NCBI GenBank assembly: GCA_013289985.1
Contig: JABCYW010000048.1
Span: 1-39,545 of the forward strand
Origin: Betaproteobacteria bacterium
GTDB taxonomy: Bacteria; Pseudomonadota; Gammaproteobacteria; Burkholderiales; Burkholderiaceae_C
Reading direction: 5' to 3'
DNA length: 39,545 nt
The position numbers were made by a program, and so were the translations under genes. The notes under the pieces were generated by a model. It did no database searches and was not told where the DNA came from. It saw nothing but the letters and a program-made list of their open reading frames with translations. Below are positions 1 through 11,557 of the stretch, one piece after another (the stretch's first letter is position 1; the number at the start of each line of letters is the position of its first letter).

Positions 1-458
1 GCGCCGCGGTGCCGGTCACGGCACCGTTCGGCAGCGGCTACCGCATCACGAAGACGGTGACGCCGGTGGAGCAGAAGGCGAAGGGCAAGTGGTCGCGCGG
101 CGACGTCGTGCGCGTGCATCTCGACATAGCCGTGCAGGCCGACGCCACCTGGGTGGTGATCAACGATCCCATCCCCGGCGGCGCCGCGATGCTGGGCACC
201 GGGCTCGGCAACGACGACCAGATCAGCACCGGCACCGAGAAGGACGACGCGCGCGGCTGGCTCGCGTACCAGGAACGCAGCTTCGAGGCGTTCCGCGCGT
301 ACTACCGCTACCTGCCCAAGGGCGCGTTCAGCGTCGAATACACGATGCGCCTCAACAACCCGGGCCGCTTCGGCCTGCCGCAGACGCACGTCGAGGCGAT
401 GTACGCGCCGGAGATGTTCGGCGAGTCGCCCAACGCGGCGTTCACGGTGGAGCCTTGA
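1..458 (+). CDS. Alpha-2-macroglobulin family protein, C-terminal part (5' end outside window)
   Basis: Only the last ~150 residues are present; the reading frame is open from the left edge. The segment resembles the C-terminal end of large bacterial alpha-2-macroglobulins (YfhM type), with the stretch WVVINDPIPGGAAM, a following AYYRYLPKG and a final VEAMYAPEMFGES. Family members are periplasmic, usually lipid-anchored, proteins thought to trap foreign proteases and to work with penicillin-binding protein 1C in envelope defence or repair. The gene directly downstream is pbpC, overlapping by four bases, which is the usual pairing and supports the call. The thioester motif, bait region and signal peptide would lie outside the window, so their presence cannot be judged. 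Confidence 0.85.
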   Translation, partial: AAVPVTAPFGSGYRITKTVTPVEQKAKGKWSRGDVVRVHLDIAVQADATWVVINDPIPGGAAMLGTGLGNDDQISTGTEKDDARGWLAYQERSFEAFRAYYRYLPKGAFSVEYTMRLNNPGRFGLPQTHVEAMYAPEMFGESPNAAFTVEP

Positions 459-2740
459 CCCGCAACCGGCTCCGCACCACGCTCGCCGCGGCCTGCCTGG
501 CCGCGTGCACGGGCGTGCACGCGGCCACGCCGTCGTTCGAGCAGGTGCGCGCCGCCACTCGCAGCTCGGAGACGGTGCTGCTCGATCGCCACGGCCAGCC
601 GGTGCAGACCGTGCGCACCGACCTGCGCGTGCGGCGCGGGGCATGGGTGCCGCTGACGCAGATCTCGCCGGCGCTGCGCGCGGCCGCCATCGCGTCGGAG
701 GACCAGCGCTTCCTGCAGCATTCGGGCGTCGACTGGTCGGCCGTGGCGGGCGCCGCGATCGGCCGCGCGGGCGCGGGCGGCACGCGCGGCGCGTCCACCA
801 TCACGATGCAGCTCGCGGGGCTGCTCGATCCCGACCTGGCCCTGCCCAGGGGCGGACGCACCGTCGGAATGAAGGTGGCGCAGGCCGCGGCGGCGCTGCG
901 TCTCGAGCGGAGCTGGACCAAGGACCAGATACTGGAGGCCTGGCTCAACCTCGTGCCGTTCCGCGGCGAGCAGGTGGGCGTGGCGGCGATGTCGCAGGCC
1001 TTGTTCCAGAAGACGCCCTCGGGCCTCGACGCCGACGAATCGGCCATCGCCGCGGCCCTGCTGCGTGCGCCCAACGCGGCGCCGGCCGTGGTGGGCCAGC
1101 GCGCGTGCGGCGTGCTCAAGGCGCAGGGGCGTGCCGACGAGTGCGCCGTCGCGCAGGGCTTCGCCGAACTGATCCTGGGCCGGGCGGCGAACGCGGCGGA
1201 CACCGCCGGCGAGCAGCTCGCGCCGCACTTCGCGCGGCAGGTGTTGAAGGCGACCGGCAAGGCGGCGCCGCCGGCCACGCTGCGCACCACGCTCGACGCC
1301 GGCACGCAGCGCCGCGCCCGCGACGCGCTGCGCCAGCAACTGGCCGAGCTGCGCGACCGCGACGTGGAGGACGGCGCCGTGGTGGTGCTGGACAACGCCA
1401 GCGGCGACGTGCTCGCGTGGGTGGGCTCCAGCGGCGACCTGTCGCGCGCCGCGGCCGTCGATGCGGTGGTCGCGCCGCGCCAGGCCGGCTCCACGCTGAA
1501 GCCCTTCCTCTACGAGCAGGCGATCGAGCAGCGCTGGCTGACGGCCGCCTCTGTGCTGGACGACGCGCCCACGCGGCTGCACACGCCGTCGGGCCTGTAC
1601 ATCCCGCAGAACTACGACCACGACTTCAAGGGCCGCGTGACGGTGCGCACCGCGCTCGGCTCGTCGCTGAACGTGCCGGCCGTGCGCACGGCGGTGATGG
1701 TGACGCCCGACCGCTTCGCGCGGCGTCTCGTCGCGCTGGGCCTGCCGATCCGCCGCCCCGGCGACTTCTACGGCTACAGCATCGCGCTGGGCTCGCCCGA
1801 GGTGACGCTGCTGTCGCTGGCCAACGCCTACCGCGCGCTGGCCAACGGCGGCACGACGAGCCCGCCGCGGATGGTCCTGGCGGACGCGGCGCCGCCGCCG
1901 GCGTCCACGCGCGTGATGGATCCGGCAGCGTCGTTCGTCGTGGCCGACATCCTGGCCGACAACGGCGCCCGCGTGCCCACCTTCGGCCTGGACAACGCGC
2001 TGGCCACGCGCTACTGGTCGGCGGTCAAGACCGGCACCAGCAAGGACATGCGCGACAACTGGTGCGTGGGCTTCAGCACCCGCTACACGGTGGGTGTGTG
2101 GGTGGGCAACGCCGGCGGCGCGCCGATGCACGCGGTCTCCGGCGTCACCGGCGCGGCGCCCGTGTGGCGGACGGTGATGGACGCCCTGCAGCGAAGCGAC
2201 GTCGCCGACGATCATCCCGGCCGCGTCGGCCCGGCGTCGCCACGGCCCGGCGCCCTGGTCAAGGCGGCCTGGGTGCCCGCCGTGCCCGCGCCGCCGCCGG
2301 GCCTGGCGGCGCAGGCGATCACCTTCGACGCGCAGCTGGAGGCGCCGCGCACCGAGTGGTTCCTCGCCGGCACCGAGACCGCGCACGTGGCGCTGGCGAG
2401 CGCCGCGGGCACCGCCGCGCGGCCGATCGTGTCGCCCGACGACCGGTCCGTGATCGCGCTCGATCCCGACATCCCGCCGGCCGTGCAGCGCCTGCGCTTC
2501 GAGGCCGTGGCGCCGCCGCCCGGCGCCGCCTGGCGGCTCGACGGCAAGCGCCTGGGCGCGGCCCGGTCCTTGCCGTGGGCGCCGTGGCCCGGCCATCACG
2601 TGCTGGAACTGGTGGACGCGAAAGGCGTCGCACTGGACACCGTGAGCTTCGACGTGCGCGGCGCTCAGGCCAGGCCCGCCACGCCGCCCGCGCGGGGCGG
2701 CTCGAAGGGCGTGCGCCTGTCGACCCGGCCGATTTCCTGA
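455..2740 (+). CDS. pbpC: Penicillin-binding protein 1C (bifunctional glycosyltransferase/transpeptidase)
   Basis: Periplasmic peptidoglycan polymerase and cross-linker of about 761 residues, the usual size for PBP1C. The GT51 glycosyltransferase domain carries EDQRF (catalytic Glu82) and GASTITMQL (112-120). The transpeptidase domain carries STLK (nucleophile Ser346, Lys349), SLN (404-406) and KTGTS (525-529). The last ~150 residues match the PBP1C-specific C-terminal domain. I chose the TTG at 455 because it overlaps the TGA of the upstream gene and immediately precedes a signal-peptide-like stretch (basic start, then LAAACLAACTGVHA); no in-frame ATG serves that segment. The overlap implies translational coupling with the macroglobulin. 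Function is known from the family; the coupling is inferred. Confidence 0.93.
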   Translation: MTRNRLRTTLAAACLAACTGVHAATPSFEQVRAATRSSETVLLDRHGQPVQTVRTDLRVRRGAWVPLTQISPALRAAAIASEDQRFLQHSGVDWSAVAGAAIGRAGAGGTRGASTITMQLAGLLDPDLALPRGGRTVGMKVAQAAAALRLERSWTKDQILEAWLNLVPFRGEQVGVAAMSQALFQKTPSGLDADESAIAAALLRAPNAAPAVVGQRACGVLKAQGRADECAVAQGFAELILGRAANAADTAGEQLAPHFARQVLKATGKAAPPATLRTTLDAGTQRRARDALRQQLAELRDRDVEDGAVVVLDNASGDVLAWVGSSGDLSRAAAVDAVVAPRQAGSTLKPFLYEQAIEQRWLTAASVLDDAPTRLHTPSGLYIPQNYDHDFKGRVTVRTALGSSLNVPAVRTAVMVTPDRFARRLVALGLPIRRPGDFYGYSIALGSPEVTLLSLANAYRALANGGTTSPPRMVLADAAPPPASTRVMDPAASFVVADILADNGARVPTFGLDNALATRYWSAVKTGTSKDMRDNWCVGFSTRYTVGVWVGNAGGAPMHAVSGVTGAAPVWRTVMDALQRSDVADDHPGRVGPASPRPGALVKAAWVPAVPAPPPGLAAQAITFDAQLEAPRTEWFLAGTETAHVALASAAGTAARPIVSPDDRSVIALDPDIPPAVQRLRFEAVAPPPGAAWRLDGKRLGAARSLPWAPWPGHHVLELVDAKGVALDTVSFDVRGAQARPATPPARGGSKGVRLSTRPIS

Positions 2741-2771
2741 AGCGATCGCGCGAGCGGCGGGGCCGTGGCCT

Positions 2772-3209
2772 TCACCCCCGCGCTTGCCAGACCGACGCGC
2801 TCCAGGTGGGGGCCGCCGACTTGATGATCGCGAGGACCTCCGGCGGGACGTCGCCCGCCCCGGTGAGCTGGCGAACCTCCAGGACATCGTCCGTGCCGAG
2901 GCCGCATGGCGCGCGCAACGCCCAGGAAATCGCCTCTTCCAGCGATCCGACTTCAACGATGTAGAAGCCGCCGACCAGTTCCTTGGACTCGGCGAACGGG
3001 CCGTCGACGACGTAGCGCTTGCCCTTGGCGACCCCGATGCGCGCTCCCCGCGCCGCCGGGTTGAGGCCTTCGGACGCCACGAGGACGCCGGCCTTGTGCA
3101 TCTCCTCGTTGAACCTCATGTAGGCCGTGAGAAGGGCCTCGTCCAGACCGGGGCCGGCCGCCTGCTCCGGATCGTTCGTGCCCGCCTGGGCCGTGATGAT
3201 GAATCGCAT
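2772..3209 (-). CDS. YciI / DGPF-domain protein
   Basis: A 145-residue protein of the YCII-related (DGPF) family. It begins with the typical MRFIITAQAG and contains the signature DGPFAESKELVGGFYIVEV at about residues 68-86. Family members have a ferredoxin-like fold related to dimeric alpha-beta barrel proteins. Most have no proven reaction; some sit beside sigma factors or dehalogenation genes. Neither context is seen here. An AGGAG ribosome binding site lies just upstream of the ATG on the minus strand. It is downstream of, and in the same direction as, the DUF5666 lipoprotein gene, but separated by a hairpin-rich spacer, so cotranscription is uncertain. Confidence 0.85.
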   Translation of the reverse strand: MRFIITAQAGTNDPEQAAGPGLDEALLTAYMRFNEEMHKAGVLVASEGLNPAARGARIGVAKGKRYVVDGPFAESKELVGGFYIVEVGSLEEAISWALRAPCGLGTDDVLEVRQLTGAGDVPPEVLAIIKSAAPTWSASVWQARG

Positions 3210-3246
3210 CGTCGTTCTCCTGGGTTGAATGGTGCGCCAGGACCAC

Positions 3247-3325
3247 GACGAACGACGGGCCGGCAGATCGACATCCTGCGGCCGGATTCCGTCGTTCGCG
3301 GCGCACCCGCCGGAACGGGTGCGCC
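3247..3325. repeat. Nested inverted repeats in the spacer between the DUF5666 and YciI genes
   Basis: Two strong inverted repeats lie side by side. The first has perfect 10-base arms, CGAACGACGG at 3249-3258 and CCGTCGTTCG at 3289-3298, with a further imperfect inner stem (GGCCGGCAG against CTGCGGCC). The second has perfect 10-base arms, GGCGCACCCG at 3300-3309 and CGGGTGCGCC at 3316-3325, with a 6-base loop. The second starts 15 bases past the lipoprotein stop codon on the minus strand, where a transcript-end hairpin would be expected, but no T-run follows it in either direction. It may stabilise or end the lipoprotein mRNA, or be a dispersed repeat. Confidence 0.6.
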
Positions 3326-3339
3326 GGGGATTGCTCCGC

Positions 3340-5022
3340 TCAGAGCAGCGGCTCGTCGTCCTCTTCCGGCACGCCCCCGTCGACCACGAAGTTGCTGAAG
3401 CTGGGCGTCGGCCCGACGCTCAGCGTTCCGGACGCGTAGGTGCCCGAGGCCAGCACCTCGTCGCCGGCCGCGATGGACGTGCCGGCATGATGCCGGAACA
3501 GGATCGCGCTGACGGCGGCGCTGACGGGCAGGCCGTCGATGGAGAAGGTCGCGGGCGTGGTGCTGGTGCCCGCCACCGGCGCCGGGCTCGCGTCCACCGG
3601 CCCGGCCACTTCGCTGGCCGTGGAGGCGGGCACGATGGTCACCGACAGCGCCTGGAGCACGCCATTGCTGTCCTTGGCGGCGCGCACGAGCACATGCTGC
3701 GAGGCGCTGGCGGCCAGGTAGGTCTGGAACGTCGAGATGTTGAACGGGTTCGCCTGCGGGTCGTCGTCGAACCATTGGCGCGTCGAGCGGTCCGCCAGTC
3801 GCGTCTGGGCGGAAACGACGACGGACTCGCCCAGCACGGTGGCCGTGTAGGTGTTGGCGGCAGTGCCCGCCGCGACGGCGGTGACGTCGCCCATGAATCC
3901 GTAGCTGACGCTGCGCGCGGCGCGCAGGATGCGGATCGAGCTGGCGGCCACGGACAGGCCGTCGCTGGACACCGTGCCGACGATGGAGACGAGGTCGCCG
4001 ACCGCGGGCAGCGACGTGCCCGCCGCCAGGGCGGCCGTGGTCACGTCGACGCCGCGCACGACGAAGCTGGCGGCCGTGGTGCCCGAGGCCGCGGTGAACG
4101 ACGACACGGCGCCTTCGAATTCCACGGTGGCGCCCGCGGTCTGCACCGGCAGGCGGTCGCGCTTCAGCGCCACCGTGGCGTTGAACGACGTGGCCGGCAG
4201 GCTCGGCGCGGTGGCCGAGAACGCGGACACGACGTCGCCCACGGCGAAGGCGCTGGCGCAGGCGGCGGACTCGCCCTGCGCGCGGCATGTCGCGCCGGCA
4301 AGACTCACCTGCAGGCCGCCGATGGTGACGCCGGGCGTGGCGCTGATGGCCGTGACGACGCCTTCCACCTTGTAGAGCGCGCCGCTGGCGCCGGTCGGGG
4401 TGTCATGGATGGAGACCAGCGTCGCCACGATGTTGGCGCTGCCGCTGGTGCTGCTGAACAGGTAGCCGTCGACGCTGACGTAGGAGCCCGGCGTGGTGGC
4501 ACCGCCGCTGGTGGCGGTCAGCGTCAGGCCGGAGGCGCCGCCGATCGGGGTGCACGCGTTCGTCGTCGCGGTCACGCAGGCACGGTGGTCGGAGAACAGC
4601 GTGGCGCTGTCCAGTTTGATCGTCTGGCCCATGACGGTGAGCGTGTTCGCGGTGCCGTCCCAGGCGTCCACATCGCCGCGCACCAGCGGGTGCACGTGCA
4701 GCAGGCGCGCGACGGGGGCGGTCGGCGTGCTGTTGCTGGCGGGATCGACGTCGACCACCTCGCCCACCTCCAGCGCGGAGACGCGGGCGTCGGAGGCCCC
4801 CGTGTCGTCGTCGACGACCTGGGCGCCGCCGGTGGCGTATTCATGGCCGTTGACGAACACGCTGCCGAACGCCGTGATCGCGCCTGAAGAGCTGGATGTC
4901 GAGGCGCCGCTGGGGCTGGAGGTGCCGCCTGACGAGGTCGAGCTGCCGCCACCGCCGCCGCAGGCGGCCAGGGCCAATGCGAGCACGGACGACAGAGTCC
5001 TGAACTTCGTGGAAGTCTTCAT
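3340..5022 (-). CDS. DUF5666-type repeat lipoprotein
   Basis: A 560-residue predicted outer-membrane or periplasmic lipoprotein. Residues 1-21 form a lipoprotein signal ending in LALAAC, with Cys21 as the lipidated residue, followed by a Gly/Ser/Thr linker. The rest appears to be about six tandem beta-rich units of roughly 75-90 residues. Each has a G-V/A-V-x-x-F/I start and an xVxGxxV middle (for example FGSVFVNGHEY, VEGVVTAISATPGV, FEGAVSSFTA, FMGDVTAVAAG), which is the look of DUF5666 repeats. The function of the family is unknown; an envelope or surface binding role is only a guess. An AGGAGA ribosome binding site precedes the ATG. The C-terminus is acidic (EEDDEPLL). Confidence 0.82.
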   Translation of the reverse strand: MKTSTKFRTLSSVLALALAACGGGGGSSTSSGGTSSPSGASTSSSSGAITAFGSVFVNGHEYATGGAQVVDDDTGASDARVSALEVGEVVDVDPASNSTPTAPVARLLHVHPLVRGDVDAWDGTANTLTVMGQTIKLDSATLFSDHRACVTATTNACTPIGGASGLTLTATSGGATTPGSYVSVDGYLFSSTSGSANIVATLVSIHDTPTGASGALYKVEGVVTAISATPGVTIGGLQVSLAGATCRAQGESAACASAFAVGDVVSAFSATAPSLPATSFNATVALKRDRLPVQTAGATVEFEGAVSSFTAASGTTAASFVVRGVDVTTAALAAGTSLPAVGDLVSIVGTVSSDGLSVAASSIRILRAARSVSYGFMGDVTAVAAGTAANTYTATVLGESVVVSAQTRLADRSTRQWFDDDPQANPFNISTFQTYLAASASQHVLVRAAKDSNGVLQALSVTIVPASTASEVAGPVDASPAPVAGTSTTPATFSIDGLPVSAAVSAILFRHHAGTSIAAGDEVLASGTYASGTLSVGPTPSFSNFVVDGGVPEEDDEPLL

Positions 5023-5408
5023 GGTTGTCTCCTGATGGCGCGAGGGCGTTCCTCGTCGAGATCGCTACTGTGCGACGACTGGCGCCGAAAGGTGTGAAGA
5101 CACGTAAACCGAAACCCGTTGCTCAGAGAGTCGACAGCTTCGGGTGGCGCAAGGTAACGCGATGATGGTGCATGTTTCAGCGCGCGTCACCCTGCAAGCG
5201 GCTCGCGAATGGCCTGCGCGGACATCGCGGCAGCCACGAAGATGGCGTAGGCTCCGGGTTTTCCAGCAAGGCCGGGCGCGCGACCGGGCCTTGTCGCAGC
5301 CGGGACAGTGCCCGGCGCGCGAACAGTCCTAGAATCGAACGATCGTTCTATTTTCCGGGGTGGCCGCTCGCCGGCCCCGGGCGAACTGAATTCACGGAGA
5401 CCAGCCCC
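5023..5408. promoter_or_regulatory. Intergenic control region between the lipoprotein and acyl-CoA genes
   Basis: This 386-base gap separates two divergent genes and must hold both their promoters. The only well-defined elements I see are the palindrome and TAGAAT box near 5330-5348, described separately, on the side of the acyl-CoA operon. I see no convincing gene: short open frames here lack ribosome binding sites and family resemblance. The translation start of the downstream gene is served by CACGGAGA at 5393-5400. Confidence 0.5.
5330..5354 (+). promoter_or_regulatory. Perfect 12-bp palindrome overlapping a -10-like box (candidate TetR-type operator)
   Basis: GAACGATCGTTC at 5337-5348 is a perfect palindrome, with extra symmetric A/T matches outside it (AAT at 5333-5335 against ATT at 5350-5352). 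TAGAAT at 5330-5335 resembles a sigma-70 -10 box directly adjoining it; no good -35 is visible. The site lies 61 bases upstream of the first gene of the acyl-CoA operon. Palindromes of this kind are typical of TetR-family repressors, and fatty-acid degradation operons in beta- and gammaproteobacteria are often controlled by such regulators (PsrA, FadP). No TetR gene is in the window, so the regulator is unidentified. Confidence 0.55.
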
Positions 5409-7501
<2,093 letters not shown>

Positions 7502-7502
<1 letters not shown>

Positions 7503-7672
7503 TGTCCAGGGCGCCGGGCTTCCTCGTGCGCGCCGCGGCCGTGCTGCTGGGCGTCGTGCTGGGCATGGCGGTCGTCGCGGGCACGAGCCCGTGGCGCGAG
7601 CTGCTGAAGAAGCCCGAGCCGGCGACCACCGCCCCGATCCAACGCGAGCGCGCGCCCGACCTGCGCGTCTGA
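7502..7672 (+). CDS. 56-residue single-pass membrane protein
   Basis: A short gene whose ATG overlaps the TGA of the upstream fusion enzyme (TGATG), a translational-coupling arrangement. The product has a short basic start, one hydrophobic segment at about residues 6-27 (GFLVRAAAVLLGVVLGMAVV), then a polar, proline-rich tail ending RAPDLRV. I do not recognise a family. It looks like a small inner-membrane or secreted-then-anchored protein. Its position between two beta-oxidation genes suggests a link with them, but no function can be assigned. The reading frame has the same codon bias as its neighbours and an intact start and stop, so I think it is a real gene. Confidence 0.6.
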
Positions 7673-7702
7673 CTCACCCCAAAAGATTTCCAGGAGTTCC
7701 CC

Positions 7703-8878
<1,176 letters not shown>

Positions 8879-8891
8879 GCACGGCATCGGC

Positions 8892-10703
8892 ATGAGTACC
8901 CGCGACACCCTGGACTTCCTGCTCTACGACTGGCTCCGGGTCGAGCGGCTCACTGAACGCGAGCGCTTCGCGGACCACTCGCGCGCCACCTTCGACGCGG
9001 TGCTGGACACTTGCGAGCGCCTGACGCGTGAGAAGTTCGCGCCTTTCAACCGCCTCGTCGACATCGACGAGCCGCGCTTCGACGGCGAGCGCGTGCACCT
9101 GCCGCAGGCCACGCACGACGCGCTGCACGCCTACGCGGCCACCGGCATGATCGCCGCCTCGCAGGATGCCGGCATCGGCGGCATGCAGCTGCCCTGCGTC
9201 GTCGAGAAGGCCGCCAACGCCTTCCTCTCCCAGGCCTGCATCGGCATGGGCGGCTACGTGCTGCTCACGCACGGCAATGCGGGCCTGCTGATGGCGCACG
9301 GCACGACCAGGCAGCGGGAAGTGTTCGCGGCCCGGGAGTTCACCGGCGAGTGGTTCGGCACGATGTGCCTCAGCGAGCCGCAGGCCGGCTCGTCGCTGAG
9401 CGACATTGCCACGCGCGCCGTGCCCGATGGGCCCGAGTTCGAGTCCGACCCGCTGGGCCCGCGCTACAGGCTGGTGGGCAACAAGATGTGGATCTCGGCC
9501 GGCGAGCACGAGATCACGCCCAACATCGTGCACCTGGTGCTGGCCAAGATTCCCGGCCCGGACGGCAAGCTGCCCGCCGGCGCCAAGGGCATCTCGCTGT
9601 TCATCGTTCCGAAGCGCCACATCGACGCCGACGGCAATCTCACCGGCGAGCGCAACGACGTCAGCCTGGCCGGCCTGAACCACAAGCTGGGCTTCCGCGG
9701 CACCTCCAACGCCTTGTTGAACTTCGGCGAGAAGGGCGGGGCGACGGGCTACCTGGTGGGCCAGCCGGGCGAGGGCCTGCGCTGCATGTTCCACATGATG
9801 AACGAGGCCCGCATCGGCGTGGGCCTGGGCGCGACGATGCTGGGTGCGGCGGGCTACGAGGCCAGCCTGGCGTACGCGAAGCAGCGCACGCAGGGACGGC
9901 CGATCTCGGCTGGCGGCAAGGACGCGGCCATGCCGCCGGTGCGCCTGATCGAACATGCCGACATCCGCCGCATGCTGCTCGCCCAGAAGTCCATCGTCGA
10001 GGGCGGCATGGCGCTGGCGCTGTACTGCGCGCGCCTGGTCGACGAGCAGCGCACGGGCGAGGCCGGGTCGGCCGCGGAGGCGGCCACGCTGCTGGAGATG
10101 CTCACGCCCATCGCCAAGAGCTGGCCCAGCGAGTGGGCGCTGGAGGCCAACAGCCTGGCCATCCAGATCCACGGCGGCTACGGCTACACGCGCGACTTCC
10201 CCGTGGAGCAGCACTGGCGCGACAACCGCCTCAACATGATCCACGAGGGCACGCACGGCATCCAGGCGCTGGACCTGCTGGGCCGCAAGGCGGTGATGCA
10301 GGGCGGCGCGGGCCTGAAGCTGCTGGCCCATCGCATCGACGCGACGATCGCGCGCGCGCTCCCGCGGGCACGTCTCGCGGCGCACGCGAACGCGCTCGCG
10401 CAGGCCCTGCAGCGCCTGGGCGCGGCCACGCGCGCCGCGTGGGCCACCGCGCTGCCCGAGGACGCGCTGGCCAACGCCACGCCCTACCTCCAGGCCTTCG
10501 GCCACACGATCCTCGCGTGGCTGTGGCTGGACGTCGGCGCCTCCATCCTCGACGCCGGCGCGGCCGGATCCACCGCGAATGTCGGCCGCCTGGCCGCGCT
10601 GGACTACTTCATGCGCTACGAGCTGCCGAAGACCGACGCGTGGCTGCGCGTCGTCGAGTCGCGCGACCGCACCTGCCGCGACGTGCCCGAAGACGCCTTC
10701 TGA
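8892..10703 (+). CDS. Acyl-CoA dehydrogenase, long form (~600 residues)
   Basis: A 603-residue FAD-dependent acyl-CoA dehydrogenase catalysing the first, alpha-beta desaturating step of beta-oxidation. It has the flavin-contact segment MCLSEPQAGSSLSDI near 157-171, GNKMWISAGEH near 196-206, and the catalytic base Glu452 in IHEGTHGIQALDLLGRK. The extra ~50 N-terminal and ~120 C-terminal residues mark the longer subfamily found in bacteria (broadly FadE5-like). Thirteen bases separate it from the thiolase, so it is almost certainly cotranscribed. Electrons would pass to electron-transfer flavoprotein, which is not encoded here. Confidence 0.92.
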   Translation: MSTRDTLDFLLYDWLRVERLTERERFADHSRATFDAVLDTCERLTREKFAPFNRLVDIDEPRFDGERVHLPQATHDALHAYAATGMIAASQDAGIGGMQLPCVVEKAANAFLSQACIGMGGYVLLTHGNAGLLMAHGTTRQREVFAAREFTGEWFGTMCLSEPQAGSSLSDIATRAVPDGPEFESDPLGPRYRLVGNKMWISAGEHEITPNIVHLVLAKIPGPDGKLPAGAKGISLFIVPKRHIDADGNLTGERNDVSLAGLNHKLGFRGTSNALLNFGEKGGATGYLVGQPGEGLRCMFHMMNEARIGVGLGATMLGAAGYEASLAYAKQRTQGRPISAGGKDAAMPPVRLIEHADIRRMLLAQKSIVEGGMALALYCARLVDEQRTGEAGSAAEAATLLEMLTPIAKSWPSEWALEANSLAIQIHGGYGYTRDFPVEQHWRDNRLNMIHEGTHGIQALDLLGRKAVMQGGAGLKLLAHRIDATIARALPRARLAAHANALAQALQRLGAATRAAWATALPEDALANATPYLQAFGHTILAWLWLDVGASILDAGAAGSTANVGRLAALDYFMRYELPKTDAWLRVVESRDRTCRDVPEDAF

Positions 10704-10722
10704 ACAAGAACACGAGACAACG

Positions 10723-11553
10723 ATGACCACTGCCTCCGCCATCCCCACCACGGCCTGCGCCGAACGCCGCAGCATCCAGAAGCTGTTCGACCTGTCCGGC
10801 CGCACCGCGCTCGTCACCGGCGGCTCGCGCGGCCTGGGCCTGCAGATCGCCGAGGCGCTGGGCGAGGCCGGCGCGCGCGTGGTGCTCAGCGCGCGCAAGG
10901 CGCAGGATCTCGAGGCCGCCGCCGCGGCGCTGAAGGAACGCGGCATCGCCGCCGACTGGATCGCCGCCGACTCGAGCCAGCCCGCCGAGGTGCGGCGCCT
11001 GGCCGACGAGGCGATCGCCAGGCTGGGCCACGTGGACATCCTGGTCAACAACGCCGGCGCCACCTGGGGCGCGCCGGCCGAGGATCATCCGCTGGAGGCC
11101 TGGGACAAGGTGATGAACCTCAACGTGCGCGCCATCTTCCTGTTGTCGCAGGCCATAGCCAAGTCCGGCATGATCCCGCGCCGGCGTGGCCGCATCATCA
11201 ACGTCGCGTCCATCGCGGGCCTGAGCGGCAACACCGGCGCGATGACCACGATCGCCTACAACACGAGCAAGGCCGCGGTGATCAACTTCACGCGCGCGCT
11301 GGCCGGCGAGTGGGGCGTGCACGGCATCAACGTCAACGCGCTGGCGCCGGGCTTCTTCCCCAGCAGGATGACCGCGGGCCTGCTGGCCCACGTGGGCGTC
11401 GACAACATGCGCGCCCACGTGCCGCTGCGCCGGCTCGGCGACGACGAGGACCTGAAGGGCGCGGCGCTGCTGCTGGCCAGCGACGCGGGCAAGCACATCA
11501 CCGGCCAGGTGATCGCCGTCGACGGCGGCGTCAGCGCGGTGCACGGTGGCTGA
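10723..11553 (+). CDS. SDR family oxidoreductase (FabG/rhamnolipid-synthase-like)
   Basis: A 276-residue short-chain dehydrogenase/reductase. Classical motifs are all present: cofactor site TGGSRGLG (32-39), NNAG (109-112), and the catalytic set Ser163, Tyr179 and Lys183 (YNTSK). The C-terminal half has the family segment GQVIAVDGG. It would reduce or oxidise a carbonyl/hydroxyl group using NAD(P). Its place between an acyl-CoA dehydrogenase and a thioesterase suggests a hydroxyacyl or keto-acyl substrate, but the substrate cannot be read from sequence. The ATG at 10723 lies 19 bases after the preceding stop; in-frame sequence upstream belongs to the acyl-CoA dehydrogenase region. Confidence 0.9.
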   Translation: MTTASAIPTTACAERRSIQKLFDLSGRTALVTGGSRGLGLQIAEALGEAGARVVLSARKAQDLEAAAAALKERGIAADWIAADSSQPAEVRRLADEAIARLGHVDILVNNAGATWGAPAEDHPLEAWDKVMNLNVRAIFLLSQAIAKSGMIPRRRGRIINVASIAGLSGNTGAMTTIAYNTSKAAVINFTRALAGEWGVHGINVNALAPGFFPSRMTAGLLAHVGVDNMRAHVPLRRLGDDEDLKGAALLLASDAGKHITGQVIAVDGGVSAVHGG

Positions 11554-11557
11554 GCTC

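Noticed and set aside
308-2956. 882-codon open frame on the minus strand opposite pbpC
   Set aside because: Arg/Gly/His-rich translation with no family resemblance; an antisense shadow common in GC-rich coding DNA, and it overlaps a well-supported gene.
11546-11557. GTG at 11546 as the thioesterase start
   Set aside because: It adds only four residues, overlaps the SDR gene and has no upstream ribosome binding site, while the ATG at 11558 has GGTGG at good distance; not fully excluded.
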